Positions 1 through 10,501 of a stretch of 64,000 nt of DNA are shown here, piece after piece. The translations under genes and the position numbers were made by a program. The notes under the pieces are model-generated. The model saw nothing but the letters and a program-made list of their open reading frames with translations. It had not been told where the DNA came from and ran no database searches. The stretch spans positions 62,001 through 126,000 of the forward strand of contig NZ_JAIUDQ010000001.1 in the NCBI RefSeq assembly GCF_020164435.1, read 5' to 3'. The stretch comes from Phyllobacterium lublinensis (lineage in GTDB: Bacteria; Pseudomonadota; Alphaproteobacteria; Rhizobiales; Rhizobiaceae). Each line of letters starts with the position of its first letter. Position 1 is the stretch's first letter.

Positions 1-1
1 C

Positions 2-589
2 ATCGCCGGATTCGGCAACCGGCTCTCGGGCCATCTGCAGTTTCTGATGGTTGCGGACGGGCTTCGCCGGATCAACAGGGCCAACAGGATTGCCGACGGC
101 TCCAGGTTTGAGAACAGCGCCGAGCACTCATGGCATCTGACGCTGTGCGCGCTGGTATTCCAGGAGCTTGCCCCGCAGGCTGTTTCCATCGACCGGGTGA
201 TCAAGATGCTGATCCTGCATGATATTGTCGAGATCGACGCCGGCGACACGCCGATTTTCAGTGCGGACGCCGCATCGCAGGAGGCAGGCGAACAGGAGGC
301 CGCAAGTCGGCTTTTTGGACTGCTTCCGGATGGGCTCGGCATGGAGTTCCGTGCCTTGTGGGATGAATTTGAAGCGGCACAGACGCCGGATGCCAGGTTC
401 GCCAAGGCGTTGGACCGCTTCCAGCCAATCCTGCTGGATTACGCTGTTTCGGGAGGCAGCTGGCTTGATTTCGCGGTGAAGGAAGATGCGCTGAGAAAGC
501 TCGTCCGCGCCATCCGGGACGTTCCCGAATTATGGGACGTTGCCGATGCGCTGATCAGCAGTGCAAAAGGCAAGGGCTGGCTGGCATAG
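2..589 (+). CDS. HD-domain hydrolase, 5' end outside the window
   Basis: The reading frame is open from the first bases of the window, so the true start lies upstream; the first internal ATG is at 47. The visible 195 residues carry the HD-superfamily metal-binding pattern: a His in the segment SAEHSWH, then LHDIVEIDAGDT with the paired His-Asp. This matches the YfbR/COG1896 type of small HD phosphohydrolases, which usually act on nucleotide monophosphates. Substrate is not readable from the sequence. It ends 222 bases before the RidA-family gene and is followed by a weak terminator-like hairpin, so it is probably the last gene of its transcript. Confidence 0.85.
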   Translation: MAGFGNRLSGHLQFLMVADGLRRINRANRIADGSRFENSAEHSWHLTLCALVFQELAPQAVSIDRVIKMLILHDIVEIDAGDTPIFSADAASQEAGEQEAASRLFGLLPDGLGMEFRALWDEFEAAQTPDARFAKALDRFQPILLDYAVSGGSWLDFAVKEDALRKLVRAIRDVPELWDVADALISSAKGKGWLA

Positions 590-724
590 GACCAAGCCTC
601 TACCCGTTCATATCCTTCATGCTAGCGCTTGCTAACGTTCGGCAAAGTATGGCAAAGGGTGCGCGGGCCCGCCTACTGGCTCAATCGGCGGCTCCGTGGG
701 GCTCGATCCCTACTGTGCCCACCG

Positions 725-758
725 TTCTTTTTGGAAGAAGGCCGCATGGCCCTTTTTT
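725..758 (+). terminator. Possible intrinsic terminator after the HD hydrolase
   Basis: A short TTCTT/AAGAA stem (725-739) abuts a GGCC-GCAT-GGCC hairpin (740-751), followed after one C by six T. The stems are short, so this is a moderate candidate for ending the HD hydrolase transcript or an unrecognised small RNA from 600-725. Confidence 0.4.
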
Positions 759-811
759 CACGCATGCAAGGCAGGTGCCAGCCTGACCAAAATCGATAGA
801 GGAGATTTTCC

Positions 812-1156
812 ATGAGCATTCGTCGCATTGAAGTTGGTCCGCGCATGAGCCAGGCGGTCATCCACGGCAATACCGTCTACCTCGCCGGTCAGGTCGGTGG
901 TCCGGGCAAAAGCGTTACCGAGCAGACCAAGGATGTTCTTGCGGCCGTCGATCGCCTGCTGAAGGAAGCCGGTACCGATAAGTCCAAGCTGTTGCAGGCC
1001 ATCATCTGGCTCGACGACATGAAGGATTTCGGCGAGATGAATGCCGTGTGGGATGCATGGGTCGATCCGGCGAACAGCCCGGCGCGCGCAACCGGCGAAG
1101 CCAAGCTTGCGACGCCGGAATACAAGGTCGAGATCATCATAACTGCAGCGCTCTGA
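812..1156 (+). CDS. RidA/YjgF-family protein
   Basis: The 114-residue protein has the size and fold signature of RidA (YjgF/YER057c/UK114) proteins: GNTVYLAGQVGG near the N-terminus, the QTKDVLAAVDRLL helix, and a C-terminal strand VEIIITAAL. Typical RidA enzymes hydrolyse reactive enamine/imine intermediates released by PLP enzymes. The canonical catalytic Arg in the R-x-x-V context near the C-terminus is not obvious here (the segment reads EAKLATPEYKVEI), so this is probably one of the non-deaminase RidA subfamilies. The start ATG has a clear AGAGGAG ribosome-binding site. It appears to be a single-gene unit. Confidence 0.88.
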   Translation: MSIRRIEVGPRMSQAVIHGNTVYLAGQVGGPGKSVTEQTKDVLAAVDRLLKEAGTDKSKLLQAIIWLDDMKDFGEMNAVWDAWVDPANSPARATGEAKLATPEYKVEIIITAAL

Positions 1157-1209
1157 TTCGCTTTGCGCAGGAGTCGAAGGCGGTTCCTGCACTTGAAACA
1201 TCAAACGGG

Positions 1210-1269
1210 CGGGTCCGGAACAGAAATATCCGGTCCCGCGGCAGGAAAGCCCGAGTAATTCGCTCGGGC
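1210..1269 (+). promoter_or_regulatory. Two tandem hairpins between ridA-like gene and rpsU
   Basis: CGGGTCCGGA (1210-1219) pairs with TCCGGTCCCG (1229-1238) with one mismatch, and GCCCGAG (1249-1255) pairs with CTCGGGC (1263-1269). Neither has a T tract. They could slow or end the upstream transcript, protect its 3' end, or form part of the rpsU leader. Confidence 0.4.
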
Positions 1270-1405
1270 ACACTGGATTTTTGGCGCGGAAATGAATAAA
1301 GTCCGCGCTTCTCCGGATTGCCGTAGGGGCAATTCTTCAAACGCTTGTCTGTTTGTGATCGATCGTGACGTCGCAAGGCGAGGCAAGCATGGGTAAGGAA
1401 AACGA

Positions 1406-1675
1406 TTGCAAGTTCTCGTCCGTGACAACAATGTTGAGCAGGCCCTGCGGGTCCTGAAGAAGAAGATGCAGCGGGAGGGTCTCTTCCGCGAAATGAAGGC
1501 GCGGCAGGCATTTGAAAAGCCGTCTGAGCGCCGTGTTCGTGAAAAGGCTGAAGCCGTAAGCCGTGCCCGCAAGGCAGCCCGCAAGCAGGCGCAGCGCGAG
1601 GGCCTTCTGCCTGGTCCGAAGAAAAAGGAACGCACGCCTCGTCCGAACGGCAATGGCGGCGATTTCAACCGATAA
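1406..1675 (+). CDS. rpsU: 30S ribosomal protein S21
   Basis: The protein begins [20 protein letters not shown] after the start and continues with the basic [20 protein letters not shown] region, which is typical S21; S21 binds near the 3' end of 16S rRNA during initiation. At 89 residues it has the long Lys/Arg-rich C-terminal extension usual in alphaproteobacteria. The start is a TTG codon at 1406 preceded by TAAGGAAA; no in-frame ATG lies near the conserved N-terminus, so TTG is the only sensible choice. A strong terminator follows at 1715, so the gene is transcribed alone or with a leader from 1270 onward. Confidence 0.95.
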   Translation: MQVLVRDNNVEQALRVLKKKMQREGLFREMKARQAFEKPSERRVREKAEAVSRARKAARKQAQREGLLPGPKKKERTPRPNGNGGDFNR

Positions 1676-1714
1676 TCCCTGACCGGGTTCGTCCGGTCAT
1701 TGCAAACGCGACAG

Positions 1715-1751
1715 AACCCGCGCAGCCTTTGGCTGGGGCGGGTTTCGTTAT
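1715..1751 (+). terminator. Intrinsic terminator of rpsU
   Basis: AACCCGC (1715-1721) pairs with GCGGGTT (1738-1744), with an inner CAGCC/GGCTG stem, followed by TTCGTTATTTT. It lies 40 bases after the rpsU stop codon. Confidence 0.75.
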
Positions 1752-1857
1752 TTTCCGGGATCTGTCCGGCTGGTTTCCAAAAAGTGCCTTCTTGTGCAAT
1801 GCAGCACGGCTTCCTTATTCATAGGGCGATAGGATTCACACTCCATGGAGATAGGCT

Positions 1858-2424
1858 ATGGCTCTCAGGCTCAATATCATCATCGCAAGCACACGACCCG
1901 GACGCGGCGGCCCGGCCGTCGCCAAGTGGTTTGACGAATTTGCCAGGCAGGACGCCCGCTTCGAACCGGTCCTGATTGACCTTGCGGATCGCAATCTGCC
2001 GATTTTCGATGAGCCAAACCATCCGCGAATGAAAAAGTACGAGCACGCCCATACCCGCAAATGGAGTGAGATCGTTGATTCGGCTGACGCCTACGTGTTT
2101 GTCACGCCGGAGTATGATTATTTTGCTCCGCCGGCACTGACCAATGCCCTGGTCTATCTATGGCAGGAATGGAACTACAAGCCTGCCGGCTTTGTCAGCT
2201 ATGGCGGGGTTTCCGGCGGATTGCGCTCGGTCGAGTCCGTGAAGGGCTTGATGGCAGGGTTGCGTATGGTTCCAATCCCCGAGGGCGTCCCGGTTCATTC
2301 CTACCAGAAGTTCATCGACGACGAAGGTGTGTTCCAGCCCAATGAAGCGATTGTGACCAGTGCGACGACCATGCTTGGCGAACTCGCAAAATGGGCGGAC
2401 GCCTTGAAACAGCTTCGCGGATAG
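1858..2424 (+). CDS. NAD(P)H-dependent FMN reductase family protein
   Basis: A 188-residue flavodoxin-like protein. The N-terminal strand LNIIIASTRPGRGGPAVA is the phosphate-binding loop of the NADPH-dependent FMN reductase/chromate reductase family, and VFVTPEYDYFAPPALTNAL is the matching central motif (usually TPEYN..PG.LKNA). Such enzymes reduce flavins, quinones or azo compounds with NAD(P)H as cytosolic dimers. The ATG at 1858 lies close after TGGAGATAGGCT, a good ribosome-binding site. It lies upstream of the thiamine riboswitch, with no sign that it belongs to the thi operon. Confidence 0.87.
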   Translation: MALRLNIIIASTRPGRGGPAVAKWFDEFARQDARFEPVLIDLADRNLPIFDEPNHPRMKKYEHAHTRKWSEIVDSADAYVFVTPEYDYFAPPALTNALVYLWQEWNYKPAGFVSYGGVSGGLRSVESVKGLMAGLRMVPIPEGVPVHSYQKFIDDEGVFQPNEAIVTSATTMLGELAKWADALKQLRG

Positions 2425-2482
2425 CAAAACCAATCGCGAACTTCGCCCGCTTGACAACGGCGATGTGAGCGGGTCATCTAGG

Positions 2483-2592
2483 GTTATTCACCAGGGGAGT
2501 CCCGACAAGGGGCTGAGATACTGCTGGCTTCGGCAAGCGCAGTGACCCGTTGAACCTGATCCAGTTCATACTGGCGTAGGGACGGTGCAAAG
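2483..2592 (+). promoter_or_regulatory. TPP riboswitch (THI element) controlling thiC
   Basis: The segment holds the conserved THI-box blocks in order: AGGGGAGTCC (2493-2502), GGCTGAGATA (2511-2520), then GACCCGTTGAACCTGATC (2544-2561) and the 3' block of the element around CTGGCGTAGGGA (2571-2582). It lies about 110 bases upstream of thiC on the same strand. Binding of thiamine pyrophosphate to this fold represses thi genes in proteobacteria, usually by masking the ribosome-binding site or by early termination. Which mode applies here is not readable; no T-rich terminator is evident before thiC, so control of translation is more likely. Confidence 0.95.
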
Positions 2593-2633
2593 TCTTCGCG
2601 GGTCATGCCTCGGCATGGCATAGGTAGGTATAG

Positions 2634-4523
<1,890 letters not shown>

Positions 4524-4527
4524 CGTC

Positions 4528-5487
4528 ATGGACGTACTTGTAAGGGGCTCCGGCGTCGCCGGCCTCTCGGTCGCGCACGAGCTCCGCCTACGCGGCGCTC
4601 GGGTGACCGTGTTCGATCCGTGGTCAGACAAGCGCGCCTCCTGGTATGCGGGCGGGATGCTGGCGCCGTATTGCGAGAGGGAAAGCGCTGATCAACGAGT
4701 GATTGATTTGGGCCTGCGCGCCGCTGATTGGTGGGAGACGACACTGCCTTGCTCGGTCCTGCGCAATGGAACGCTGGTTCTTGCCGCCACGCGCGATATC
4801 AAGGAATTGGGCCGGTTCGGCGCGCGCACCTCGCATTTCGATGTGCTGGATGAACCGGCCATTGCGGCACTCGAACCTGATCTTGCTGGACGTTTCGGCA
4901 AGGGTTTGTATTTCAGGGATGAGGCCCATCTCGACCCAAGGCGAGTGCTGATCGATCTGGCAACAAAACTGGCAGGTGACGGCGTCACTTTTGTAATGGA
5001 CCTGCCGCAAGAGGCAATCGGCGGCTTTGACGAAATCATCGATTGCACCGGCTATAGCAGTGCGGATGGACTTCTTCGCGGCGTGCGTGGTGAGATGCTG
5101 GTGTTGCGGACGGCGGATGTCTCGCTGTCACGTCCTGTCCGGCTCATTCACCCGCGTTTTCCGGTCTATGTCGTACCCCGCCAGGATCACACATTCATGG
5201 TGGGTGCGACGATGATCGAAAGTGACGCCACCGGTCCCATCACGGCGCGGTCGATGATGGAACTGCTCAACACGGTTTACACTCTGCATCCGGCCTTTGG
5301 TGAGGCAGAGATCGTTGAAACGGGGGTCGGGATACGCCCTGCCTACGCCGACAATCTGCCTCGCGTCACTTCCCGGGGCGACGCGATAATGGTGAACGGG
5401 CTTTACCGCCACGGGTTTCTGCTGGCGCCGGCGATGGCGGTGCAGGCAGCAAAACTGGTCTTCGAGGGAAGGAACAAGACCCCATGA
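4528..5487 (+). CDS. thiO: Glycine oxidase ThiO
   Basis: A 319-residue FAD-dependent DAO-family oxidase. The N-terminal VRGSGVAGLSVAHELRLRGA is the dinucleotide-binding fold and the C-terminal GIRPAYADNLPRV and NGLYRHGFLLAPAMA are typical of ThiO. It oxidises glycine to the imine (dehydroglycine) needed for thiazole formation by ThiG in organisms without ThiH. Start ATG follows the thiC stop by 4 bases, and its end overlaps thiS by 4 bases (ATGA), so the genes are translationally coupled. Confidence 0.94.
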   Translation: MDVLVRGSGVAGLSVAHELRLRGARVTVFDPWSDKRASWYAGGMLAPYCERESADQRVIDLGLRAADWWETTLPCSVLRNGTLVLAATRDIKELGRFGARTSHFDVLDEPAIAALEPDLAGRFGKGLYFRDEAHLDPRRVLIDLATKLAGDGVTFVMDLPQEAIGGFDEIIDCTGYSSADGLLRGVRGEMLVLRTADVSLSRPVRLIHPRFPVYVVPRQDHTFMVGATMIESDATGPITARSMMELLNTVYTLHPAFGEAEIVETGVGIRPAYADNLPRVTSRGDAIMVNGLYRHGFLLAPAMAVQAAKLVFEGRNKTP

Positions 5488-5681
5488 GACTCATCGTCAA
5501 TGGCGAACCTCACGAAATCGCGGCCCATGATCTCGACGCCTTGCTAAGGGAGCTGGAGTTCGACGGCGAATGGCTGGCAACGGCACTCAATGGTGAACTG
5601 GTGCGATCGCACGAGCGTCCGTTATGCCGCCTGAACGAAGGCGATCGTGTCGAAATTCTCACCCCCCGCCAAGGAGGCTGA
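5484..5681 (+). CDS. thiS: Sulfur carrier protein ThiS
   Basis: A 65-residue ubiquitin-like protein ending in the required Gly-Gly (LTPRQGG). ThiS is adenylated and thiocarboxylated at that end and hands sulfur to ThiG. Its ATG overlaps the thiO stop, and thiG begins three bases after its own stop. Confidence 0.94.
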   Translation: MRLIVNGEPHEIAAHDLDALLRELEFDGEWLATALNGELVRSHERPLCRLNEGDRVEILTPRQGG

Positions 5682-5684
5682 GCA

Positions 5685-6458
5685 ATGCTGCAACTTTACG
5701 GCAAGCAGATCACTTCCCGGCTTTTGCTCGGCACGGCGCAATATCCTTCACCTGCGGTACTGAAGGAGGCAATCGCTACTTCAGGTACGGAAATCATCAC
5801 AGTCTCGCTGCGGCGGGAAATGACAGGCGGGAGAACGGGGGACAAGTTCTGGTCAATGATCCAGTCACTTTCAAGACATGTCCTGCCGAACACTGCGGGA
5901 TGCCATACGGTCAAGGAAGCAGTCCTTACCGCCCAGATGGCGAGGGATGTGTTTGCGACCGACTGGATCAAGCTCGAGGTTATCGGCAACCACGATACGC
6001 TGCAGCCGGACGTCTTCGCGCTGGTCGAGGCTGCCCGTATCCTCACAGCAGACGGATTCAAGGTATTTCCCTATATGACAGATGACCTCACCGTCGCGGA
6101 TCGGTTGCTTGGTGCGGGGTGCGAGGTGCTGATGCCCTGGTGTGCGCCGATCGGTTCGGCCATGGGACCCCTCAATATCCACGCATTGCGTTCGCTGCGT
6201 GGCCATTTCCCCGATGTTACGATGATTGTCGACGCGGGGCTTGGCCGACCGTCGCATGCGGCGGCGGTCATGGAACTTGGGTTTGACGCAATCCTGCTCA
6301 ACACCGCCGTGGCCAAGGCCAGGGATCCGGCGGCCATGGCCGGCGCCTTCGCCAAGGCAACGGAGGCAGGATATGCCGCATATCACGCGGGCATGCTGGA
6401 ACCGCGTGACGTGGCGGTGCCTTCAACACCGGTGATCGGCAAGGCCGTATTTACCTGA
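5685..6458 (+). CDS. thiG: Thiazole synthase ThiG
   Basis: A 257-residue TIM-barrel enzyme that joins deoxyxylulose phosphate, dehydroglycine and the ThiS thiocarboxylate into the thiazole of thiamine. The Schiff-base lysine is K96 in [25 protein letters not shown] and [18 protein letters not shown] are further family blocks. Last gene of the operon: thiE, which often follows in rhizobial thi operons, is absent, and the convergent Rrf2 gene begins 39 bases further on. Confidence 0.96.
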   Translation: MLQLYGKQITSRLLLGTAQYPSPAVLKEAIATSGTEIITVSLRREMTGGRTGDKFWSMIQSLSRHVLPNTAGCHTVKEAVLTAQMARDVFATDWIKLEVIGNHDTLQPDVFALVEAARILTADGFKVFPYMTDDLTVADRLLGAGCEVLMPWCAPIGSAMGPLNIHALRSLRGHFPDVTMIVDAGLGRPSHAAAVMELGFDAILLNTAVAKARDPAAMAGAFAKATEAGYAAYHAGMLEPRDVAVPSTPVIGKAVFT

Positions 6459-6496
6459 TTGGCGGAAGGCCACAGTGAACCGGCAGAGCGCCCCCT

Positions 6497-6946
6497 CTAG
6501 CTGTCGAGCATCTCGGCCATCTTGCCGTCTTCACCATGAATCAGGCAGTCGGCGATGGTCGTCTTGTCAAGAACACCGCGCGTGACAGTGGCGACCTCAT
6601 TGAAGACATGGCGGATTTCGCACGTTTCTTCGCTGGCGCAATCCTCACAGCGGCGATAGGCGATCTTGCTGAGGCAAGGCAGGGGAGCGATGGGGCCGTC
6701 GATGAGCCGCAGCACTTCGCCGAACGTGATTTCTTCGGCCGGCTTGAGAAGCAGATAGCCGCCCATCTTGCCGCGCCGGCTCATGACTATGCCCTGATGC
6801 TTCAAATCGAGCAGGATCTGTTCAAGGAACTTCTTCGGAATATTCTGTTCTTCCGCGATATCCGAGATGAAGAGCGCCTTTTCGGCGTCCGCCCTGGCGA
6901 GTACGACAAGCGCCCGCAGAGCGTATTTGGCTTTTTGCGATATCAT
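6497..6946 (-). CDS. Rrf2-family transcriptional regulator
   Basis: A 149-residue Rrf2 protein: winged helix-turn-helix over the first 60 residues (AEEQNIPKKFLEQILLDLKH and SRRGKMGGYLL), then a segment with cysteines C91, C100, C103 and C109 (PCLSKIAYRRCEDCASEETC). IscR-like members bind an Fe-S cluster through such cysteines. Its neighbour on the other side of an AT-rich spacer is the sulfate-uptake operon, which makes a role in sulfur or cysteine control (as for CymR) plausible but unproven. It is convergent with thiG and divergent from the small gene at 7251. Confidence 0.9.
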   Translation of the reverse strand: MISQKAKYALRALVVLARADAEKALFISDIAEEQNIPKKFLEQILLDLKHQGIVMSRRGKMGGYLLLKPAEEITFGEVLRLIDGPIAPLPCLSKIAYRRCEDCASEETCEIRHVFNEVATVTRGVLDKTTIADCLIHGEDGKMAEMLDS

Positions 6947-7250
6947 TTTTATTGCCTGACTACCGTTGTGGTGCAGTCATAGTCCCTCGCGTCACATTTT
7001 CTAGTGTAAAAATGTTAAAAAAGTGAGTTTTTTTGCGGCAGAAAAGTGTCTTAAAAATAGCGTGTAAGAGTCTGAAAAATAATAATTGATTAAGAATCTG
7101 TTGATCCGGACAGCTTGAGGGCGTGCAGTCTGATACACGATTAATCCGGTAGAGATTATTGACAAATGATTTCAGGCGGTCATCATCAGGTATCGGTTGG
7201 CCCCACCAGGCAACTGCACTCTGCAACCGAATTGTTCTTTGGAGGTCGCA
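6947..7250. promoter_or_regulatory. AT-rich divergent spacer between Rrf2 gene and the sulfate region
   Basis: These 304 bases contain no supported gene. They are far more AT-rich than the surroundings (runs such as TTAAAAAAGTGAGTTTTTTT near 7014-7034), as expected for the promoters of the Rrf2 gene (leftward) and the small gene at 7251 (rightward). I could not single out a -35/-10 pair or an Rrf2 operator with confidence. Confidence 0.5.
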
Positions 7251-7442
7251 ATGTACAGTGAAGTATCCAGTATTTTCAATCGGGCTGAACGCTTGTGGCG
7301 GGACGTTTTTACTGCTGAGCCGCTCGATCGGACTGCACGCGAACGGGCAACGCGCGATAGCGACGAAGCCTCGGCCAAGCGGCATCGAAACTGGACCGAA
7401 GAAGACTTCCTCTGGTGCTGGCAGCACCGCGGCTTCTGGTGA
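7251..7442 (+). CDS. Small hypothetical protein (63 aa)
   Basis: The ATG at 7251 has an excellent ribosome-binding site (TTTGGAGGTCGCA), which is the main reason to believe the gene. The product is charged and ends in a tryptophan-rich tail (NWTEEDFLWCWQHRGFW). It has no signal peptide or membrane segment. I do not recognise the family. Its place between the Rrf2 regulator and the sulfate-binding protein suggests a link to that regulon. Confidence 0.6.
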   Translation: MYSEVSSIFNRAERLWRDVFTAEPLDRTARERATRDSDEASAKRHRNWTEEDFLWCWQHRGFW

Positions 7443-7709
7443 TTAAACCCGGCGCTTTTGCTCCGCCAGAGTTCAATTTCCGCGTTCATTGCTAGCAGCC
7501 CTTCGCGCCGTAGGGTGCTTGCTCCATTTCAGGACGTTAAGGGAATACTGTTTCAGTCTATCCGCGCTCATTGGAAAAAAAGTTCTTCCGCATCAGGGGT
7601 TTTGCCGTCATTCTCGCAAAAATTGTCCGCGTACTCAGCAAGATCGCGCGGGTGGGGCGATGATCGAAATGCGGCAGCACCTTCATGACTGCGCGCTTGG
7701 GAGAATTCC

Positions 7710-8711
7710 ATGAAAAGACTGTTTGTGTATGCGGCGGTGGTGCTGAGCCTTGGTTTGACGCCTGTCAAGGCCGATGAGCCAACCGAGATACTCAATGTTT
7801 CGTACGATATCTCGCGTGAGCTCTACGACCAGATCGACAAGGCATTCACTGCTTCCTACAAGAAAGAGGCCGGCAAGGACATTACGGTCAATCAATCACA
7901 TGCCGGCTCGTCCAAGCAGGCACGTTCAATCCTCGAAGGGCTTGAGGCGGATGTCGTTACCTTCAACCAGGTGACGGACGTACAGGTACTGCATGACAAA
8001 GGCGATTTCATTCCCGCCGACTGGCAGTCGCGCCTGCCAAACAATTCCTCGCCCTATTACTCCCTGCCGGCGTTTCTGGTCCGTGCAGGCAATCCCAAGC
8101 AGATCAAGAATTGGGACGATCTTGTTCGCGATGACGTGAAGGTTATTTTCCCCAATCCCAAGACCTCCGGCAATGCGCGCTATACCTATCTCGCCGCTTA
8201 CGCCTTCGCACTTGAGACCTACAAGGACGATGCCAAGGCCCAGGAATTCGTAAAGAAGCTTTTCGCCAATGTGCCGGTCTTCGATACTGGCGGTCGCGCG
8301 GCAACCACGACCTTTGCGGAGCGCGGGATTGGCGATGTGCTGATCACGTTCGAGGCGGAAGTGCTCGGCACGCGCAAGCAACTGGGCGAGGACAAGTATG
8401 AGGCGGTCGTTCCGCCAGTCAGTCTGCTAGCCGAATTCCCGGTGACGGTCGTGGACAAGGTTGTCGACAAGCGCGGCTCGCGTGCAATTGCGGAGAGCTA
8501 CCTGAAGTACCTCTATTCGCCCGAAGGACAGGACATTCTCGCGCAGAACTTCAACCGGGTGAACGATGAGACGGTAAAGGCAAAATATGCTGCACTTTTC
8601 CCCGAGACCCGTCTGATTACTGTTGAAGAAGCCTTTGGTGGTTGGGAGAAGATCACGAAGGATCATTTCTCCGAGGGCGGCATTCTCGATCAAGTCTTCA
8701 CCAAGCGATGA
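7710..8711 (+). CDS. sbp: Sulfate ABC transporter, periplasmic sulfate-binding protein
   Basis: A 333-residue secreted protein: cleavable signal peptide in the first 21 residues (ending TPVKA), then the sulfate-binding signature NVSYDISRELYDQI and NQSHAGSSKQARSILEGLEADVVTF. It captures sulfate (and often thiosulfate) in the periplasm for the CysTW permease encoded downstream. ATG 7710 follows GGGAGAATTCC. A strong hairpin terminator follows the gene before cysT, so the binding protein can be made in excess over the permease. Confidence 0.94.
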   Translation: MKRLFVYAAVVLSLGLTPVKADEPTEILNVSYDISRELYDQIDKAFTASYKKEAGKDITVNQSHAGSSKQARSILEGLEADVVTFNQVTDVQVLHDKGDFIPADWQSRLPNNSSPYYSLPAFLVRAGNPKQIKNWDDLVRDDVKVIFPNPKTSGNARYTYLAAYAFALETYKDDAKAQEFVKKLFANVPVFDTGGRAATTTFAERGIGDVLITFEAEVLGTRKQLGEDKYEAVVPPVSLLAEFPVTVVDKVVDKRGSRAIAESYLKYLYSPEGQDILAQNFNRVNDETVKAKYAALFPETRLITVEEAFGGWEKITKDHFSEGGILDQVFTKR

Positions 8712-8730
8712 CCAATTCCGCCTGAATGGG

Positions 8731-8768
8731 AGAAATGGCGCGGAACGATGTCCGCGCCATTTCTTTTC
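8731..8768 (+). terminator. Hairpin terminator/attenuator between sbp and cysT
   Basis: A perfect 14-base inverted repeat, AGAAATGGCGCGGA (8731-8744) and TCCGCGCCATTTCT (8751-8764), with a six-base loop and a TTTCTTTT end. It lies 20 bases after the sbp stop and 42 bases before the cysT start. Confidence 0.8.
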
Positions 8769-8810
8769 CACACGGCTTGCGTTCAAGGGAGCATGCTTTA
8801 GAAGCCGCCC

Positions 8811-9653
8811 ATGTCTTTGTTTTCCAAGTCGAGTCGCCGCGGAATTCTGCCGGGTTTCGGTCTCACCCTCGGTGTGACGCTGCTCTACTTCGTCATCATT
8901 GTCGCCCTGCCGCTGTTGGCCATGCTCTACAAATCCGTCAATCTCGGATGGGCTGATTTCTGGACCATCGTTTCATCCGAGCGTGCACTTGCGACCTATC
9001 GCATAACAGTCGGCGCGGCAGCCCTTGCAACGGCGTTCAATGCACTGTTCGGCGTGCTGCTGGCATGGGTTCTCGTCCGCTACCAATTCCCCGGACGTCG
9101 TGTGCTGGATGCTGTTGTCGATTTGCCGTTTGCCCTGCCGACGGCTGTCGCCGGTCTTGCGCTTGTAACCGTCTTCTCGACCAATGGCTGGTTTGGCCAG
9201 TATCTCGAGCCGCTGGGCGTGAAAGTAGCTTATGCTCCGCTTGGCATCGCCCTGGCCATGATGTTCACCAGCATTCCCTTCGTGATCCGCACAGTGCAGC
9301 CGGTCCTTGAAGATGTTGCTACCGATGTCGAGGAGGCGGCGAGGTCGCTGGGTGCCAGCAACTGGCAGATATTTTCGCGGATCATCTGGCCGGCAATTTT
9401 TCCCGCATTCATAGCGGGTTGCAGTCTTTCCTTCGCACGCAGCCTTGGCGAATTCGGCGCCATCGTATTCATTTCCGGCAATTTGCCTTTCGAAACCGAG
9501 GTCATGTCGCTCCTCGTGTTCATCCGGCTGGATGAATATGACTATCCGGCAGCGGCGGCACTGGCGACCGTGATGCTGGTCACGGCCTTCGCCATGCTGT
9601 TCATCACCAATTCCATACAGGCCTGGCAGCTCCGCTATGCAGAACGCAGTTAA
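8811..9653 (+). CDS. cysT: Sulfate ABC transporter permease CysT
   Basis: A 280-residue inner-membrane protein with about six hydrophobic spans. It carries the ABC permease loop EEAARSLGASNWQIFSRIIWPAIFPA that contacts the ATPase, and the CysT-type RSLGEFGAIVFISGNLPFETE. It forms the sulfate channel with CysW, whose gene overlaps its end by 17 bases. The ATPase gene cysA is not in this window. Confidence 0.94.
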   Translation: MSLFSKSSRRGILPGFGLTLGVTLLYFVIIVALPLLAMLYKSVNLGWADFWTIVSSERALATYRITVGAAALATAFNALFGVLLAWVLVRYQFPGRRVLDAVVDLPFALPTAVAGLALVTVFSTNGWFGQYLEPLGVKVAYAPLGIALAMMFTSIPFVIRTVQPVLEDVATDVEEAARSLGASNWQIFSRIIWPAIFPAFIAGCSLSFARSLGEFGAIVFISGNLPFETEVMSLLVFIRLDEYDYPAAAALATVMLVTAFAMLFITNSIQAWQLRYAERS

Positions 9654-10497
9654 TCCGGCTGTGCCCGCCACGCTGCAATCGCCGCGTCACGGCAGGCCGC
9701 CGTCGCGTGCCGTGCACTGGCTCCTCATCGCATCTGCGATTTTACTGTCGATGCTTTTCATCGGCGTGCCGATGCTCGTGATCTTCACATACGCGTTCCG
9801 TGGAGGCGTCGCCGTTTATCTGTCTCAGATTACCCAGCCAGCCACCCTGCATGCGATCTGGCTGACCGTGCTGACCGCCCTAGTCGTCGTACCGATCAAC
9901 ATGCTGTTCGGAATCTGCGTGGCCTGGCTCGTCACGCGATTCCGGTTTCCCGGCCGGCAACTGCTGATTACTTTTGTCGAAATACCGTTTTCGGTATCGC
10001 CCATCGTTGCCGGCGTGACCTATCTGTTCCTTTACGGCAGCCAGGGCCTGCTGGGGCCTCTGCTTGACAGCTATGACATCAAGATCATGTTCACGGTGCC
10101 AGCGATCTTTCTGGTCAGCCTGTTTGTGACAAGCCCGTTCGTAGCGCGGGAACTCATCCCGCTGATGCAGGCACAGGGCAGCGAAGATGAGGAGGCGGCG
10201 ATCACGCTCGGTGCGACTGGCCTGCAGACATTCTTCTATGTCACCTTACCCAATATTCGATGGGCTCTGCTTTATGGCGCAGTGCTTTGCAATGCGCGCG
10301 TTATGGGAGAGTTTGGTGCCGTATCGGTGGTTTCCGGCGCGATCAGGGGGCAGACGAACACTCTGCCGCTTCAGATCGAACTATTGTTCAATGATTATAA
10401 CGTCACCGGCGCTTTTGCCGCTTCATCGACACTGGCGCTGATTGCAGTGGTGACGCTGGTGCTGAAAGCCATACTGGAGCGGAAACAGGGCGGCTAG
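9637..10497 (+). CDS. cysW: Sulfate ABC transporter permease CysW
   Basis: A 286-residue permease with six predicted spans, the ATPase-contact loop EEAAITLGATGLQTFFYVTLPN, and the CysW-type NARVMGEFGAVSVVSGAIRGQT. The ATG lies inside the end of cysT, which indicates translational coupling. Instead of cysA, the next gene is a convergent hydrolase 5 bases away, so the transporter must borrow an ATPase encoded elsewhere. Confidence 0.94.
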   Translation: MQNAVNPAVPATLQSPRHGRPPSRAVHWLLIASAILLSMLFIGVPMLVIFTYAFRGGVAVYLSQITQPATLHAIWLTVLTALVVVPINMLFGICVAWLVTRFRFPGRQLLITFVEIPFSVSPIVAGVTYLFLYGSQGLLGPLLDSYDIKIMFTVPAIFLVSLFVTSPFVARELIPLMQAQGSEDEEAAITLGATGLQTFFYVTLPNIRWALLYGAVLCNARVMGEFGAVSVVSGAIRGQTNTLPLQIELLFNDYNVTGAFAASSTLALIAVVTLVLKAILERKQGG

Positions 10498-10501
10498 TCT
10501 G

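Noticed and set aside
640..722. tRNA-like 3' end (GGGGCTCGATCCC followed by TGTGCCCACC)
   Set aside because: It looks like a T-arm plus acceptor end, but the T-loop would have eight bases, the acceptor pairing is poor, and no D-arm or anticodon arm of proper size is found. It could be a remnant of an attachment site, but that cannot be supported.
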